Assembly (NCBI GenBank): GCA_029237825.1
Contig: JAQZBQ010000002.1
Location: 434,001-498,000 of the forward strand
Source of the DNA: Bacteroidota bacterium
Lineage (GTDB): Bacteria; Bacteroidota; Bacteroidia; B-17B0; Aurantibacillaceae
Length of the DNA stretch: 64,000 bases
Direction: 5' to 3'
Position 1 is the stretch's first letter. Every line of letters starts with the position of its first letter. The translations under genes were made by a program, and so were the position numbers. Of the stretch, positions 63,428 to 64,000 are shown in pieces. The notes under the pieces were generated by a model. That model made no database searches. It was given only the letters and a program-made list of their open reading frames with translations, and was not told the origin of the DNA.

Positions 63428-64000
63428 TTAATGGTACTTGTTAAAAACGTCCCAGCTCTCGGAATAAGCCTTTTTCAATTGTTCTTTGTTGAGGTTTAGG
63501 TTAAGGTGATTGCTTTCAAAATAATTTTCCAAATCTTCAGTCGCTAAATTTCCGGTTAGATCGTCCTTTGCCATTGGGCAACCGCCAAAGCCATGAATAG
63601 CTACATCGAAACGCTTACAACCGTTTTTATAAGCAGCATCGATCTTTTCGAGCGAGCTTTCCTTGGTGGAATGTAGGTGTGCACCAATCTCAACATCTTT
63701 AAATTCAGGAATCATGGTAGAAAATAAGTGAGCGATATTTTCCCTGTTTGAGACGCCAATCGTATCGGAGAGCGCTAAAATTTTTACGCCTAACAGGCTT
63801 AGTTTTTTTGACCAGTTAATGACGATCTCGCTGTTGTATTCATCTCCGTATGGGTTCCCAAACGCCATGGAAATATACACAACAAGTTCTTTGTTTTGTT
63901 TTGCACACAGGTTTTGGATTTCTTCCACACGATTAAGGGATTCTATGATCGTGGAGTTTGCATTACGCTGCTGAAAAGTTTCAGAAATTGAGAATGGGAA
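63428..64000 (-). CDS. Hydroxymethylglutaryl-CoA lyase (5' end cut by window edge)
   Basis: The frame stays open to the last base of the window (SETFQQRNAN before GTG at 63928), so the protein continues beyond it; 190 residues of the C-terminal part are visible. VSNRENIAHLFS, EIGAHLHSTKES with the two metal-binding His, and the signature FGGCPMAKDDLTGNLATEDL with its Cys match HMG-CoA lyase, which splits HMG-CoA into acetyl-CoA and acetoacetate, in leucine breakdown or ketogenesis. Confidence 0.93.
   Translation of the reverse strand, partial: FPFSISETFQQRNANSTIIESLNRVEEIQNLCAKQNKELVVYISMAFGNPYGDEYNSEIVINWSKKLSLLGVKILALSDTIGVSNRENIAHLFSTMIPEFKDVEIGAHLHSTKESSLEKIDAAYKNGCKRFDVAIHGFGGCPMAKDDLTGNLATEDLENYFESNHLNLNLNKEQLKKAYSESWDVFNKYH

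Overview
This window comes from a member of the phylum Bacteroidota. It encodes the giant type IX secretion (T9SS) outer-membrane translocon SprA directly behind ruvA, secreted proteins with T9SS-type C-terminal sorting domains (type A and gliding-associated CHU_C), many AT-rich promoters with the Bacteroidota -7 element TAnnTTTG, and few Shine-Dalgarno sequences. I see no rRNA, tRNA, CRISPR array, prophage or insertion sequence. Gene density is high, so this reads as ordinary chromosome with some accessory pieces.

Layout. 1-6100: a CHASE3 histidine kinase cut by the window edge, a cysteine-free Crp/Fnr regulator, and a rightward unit of two small unannotated ORFs, a GNAT-nitrilase fusion and a CBS-regulated ClC channel. 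Two Fnr-type palindromes sit between the regulator and this unit. 6100-10500: a stand-alone sensor-like protein, a MarR regulator, a carbonic anhydrase-bestrophin pair, an amidinotransferase-fold enzyme and small ORFs of unknown role. 10600-16740: a SBBP T9SS cargo protein, a lone PAS protein, a DHCW cupin, a Cys-rich copper-storage-type protein, an exonuclease/GIY-YIG fusion, 3-hydroxybutyrate dehydrogenase and a LOG-family protein. 16835-28241: uvrA, then a compact exopolysaccharide unit (Wza-type export lipoprotein, Wzc-type tyrosine autokinase, RfbC, WecA/MraY-type transferase, lytic transglycosylase), a GT4 glycosyltransferase and Mpl. 28330-31909: a fatty-acid desaturase, and a thiolase coupled to a cysteine desulfurase. 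32056-36617: a CHU_C cargo protein, a VWA protein and holA. 36669-42517: both methylmalonyl-CoA mutase subunits, a DUF486 protein, and a TPR membrane protein coupled to an eIF1-like factor. 42583-48743: an M61 peptidase, a run of small membrane proteins including a tandem paralogous pair, and DUF1015-GNAT-YggS. 48862-64000: an OmpA/TPR lipoprotein, rpsT, an OmpA-family protein, an MFS transporter, a UVR-motif small protein, plsY, ruvA-sprA-trmH, and a truncated HMG-CoA lyase.

Functionally the window combines cell-envelope work (polysaccharide export, peptidoglycan recycling, T9SS, OmpA anchors), acyl-CoA and propionate/ketone metabolism (thiolase, methylmalonyl-CoA mutase, HMG-CoA lyase, hydroxybutyrate dehydrogenase) and DNA repair (uvrA, ruvA, holA, exonuclease/GIY-YIG). 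The least explained part is the Crp/Fnr locus at 2100-2750: a 22-bp perfect palindrome lies at the position expected for a class II activator site in front of a short, terminator-ended, ORF-less transcript, and a second copy precedes the small-ORF/nitrilase/ClC unit.
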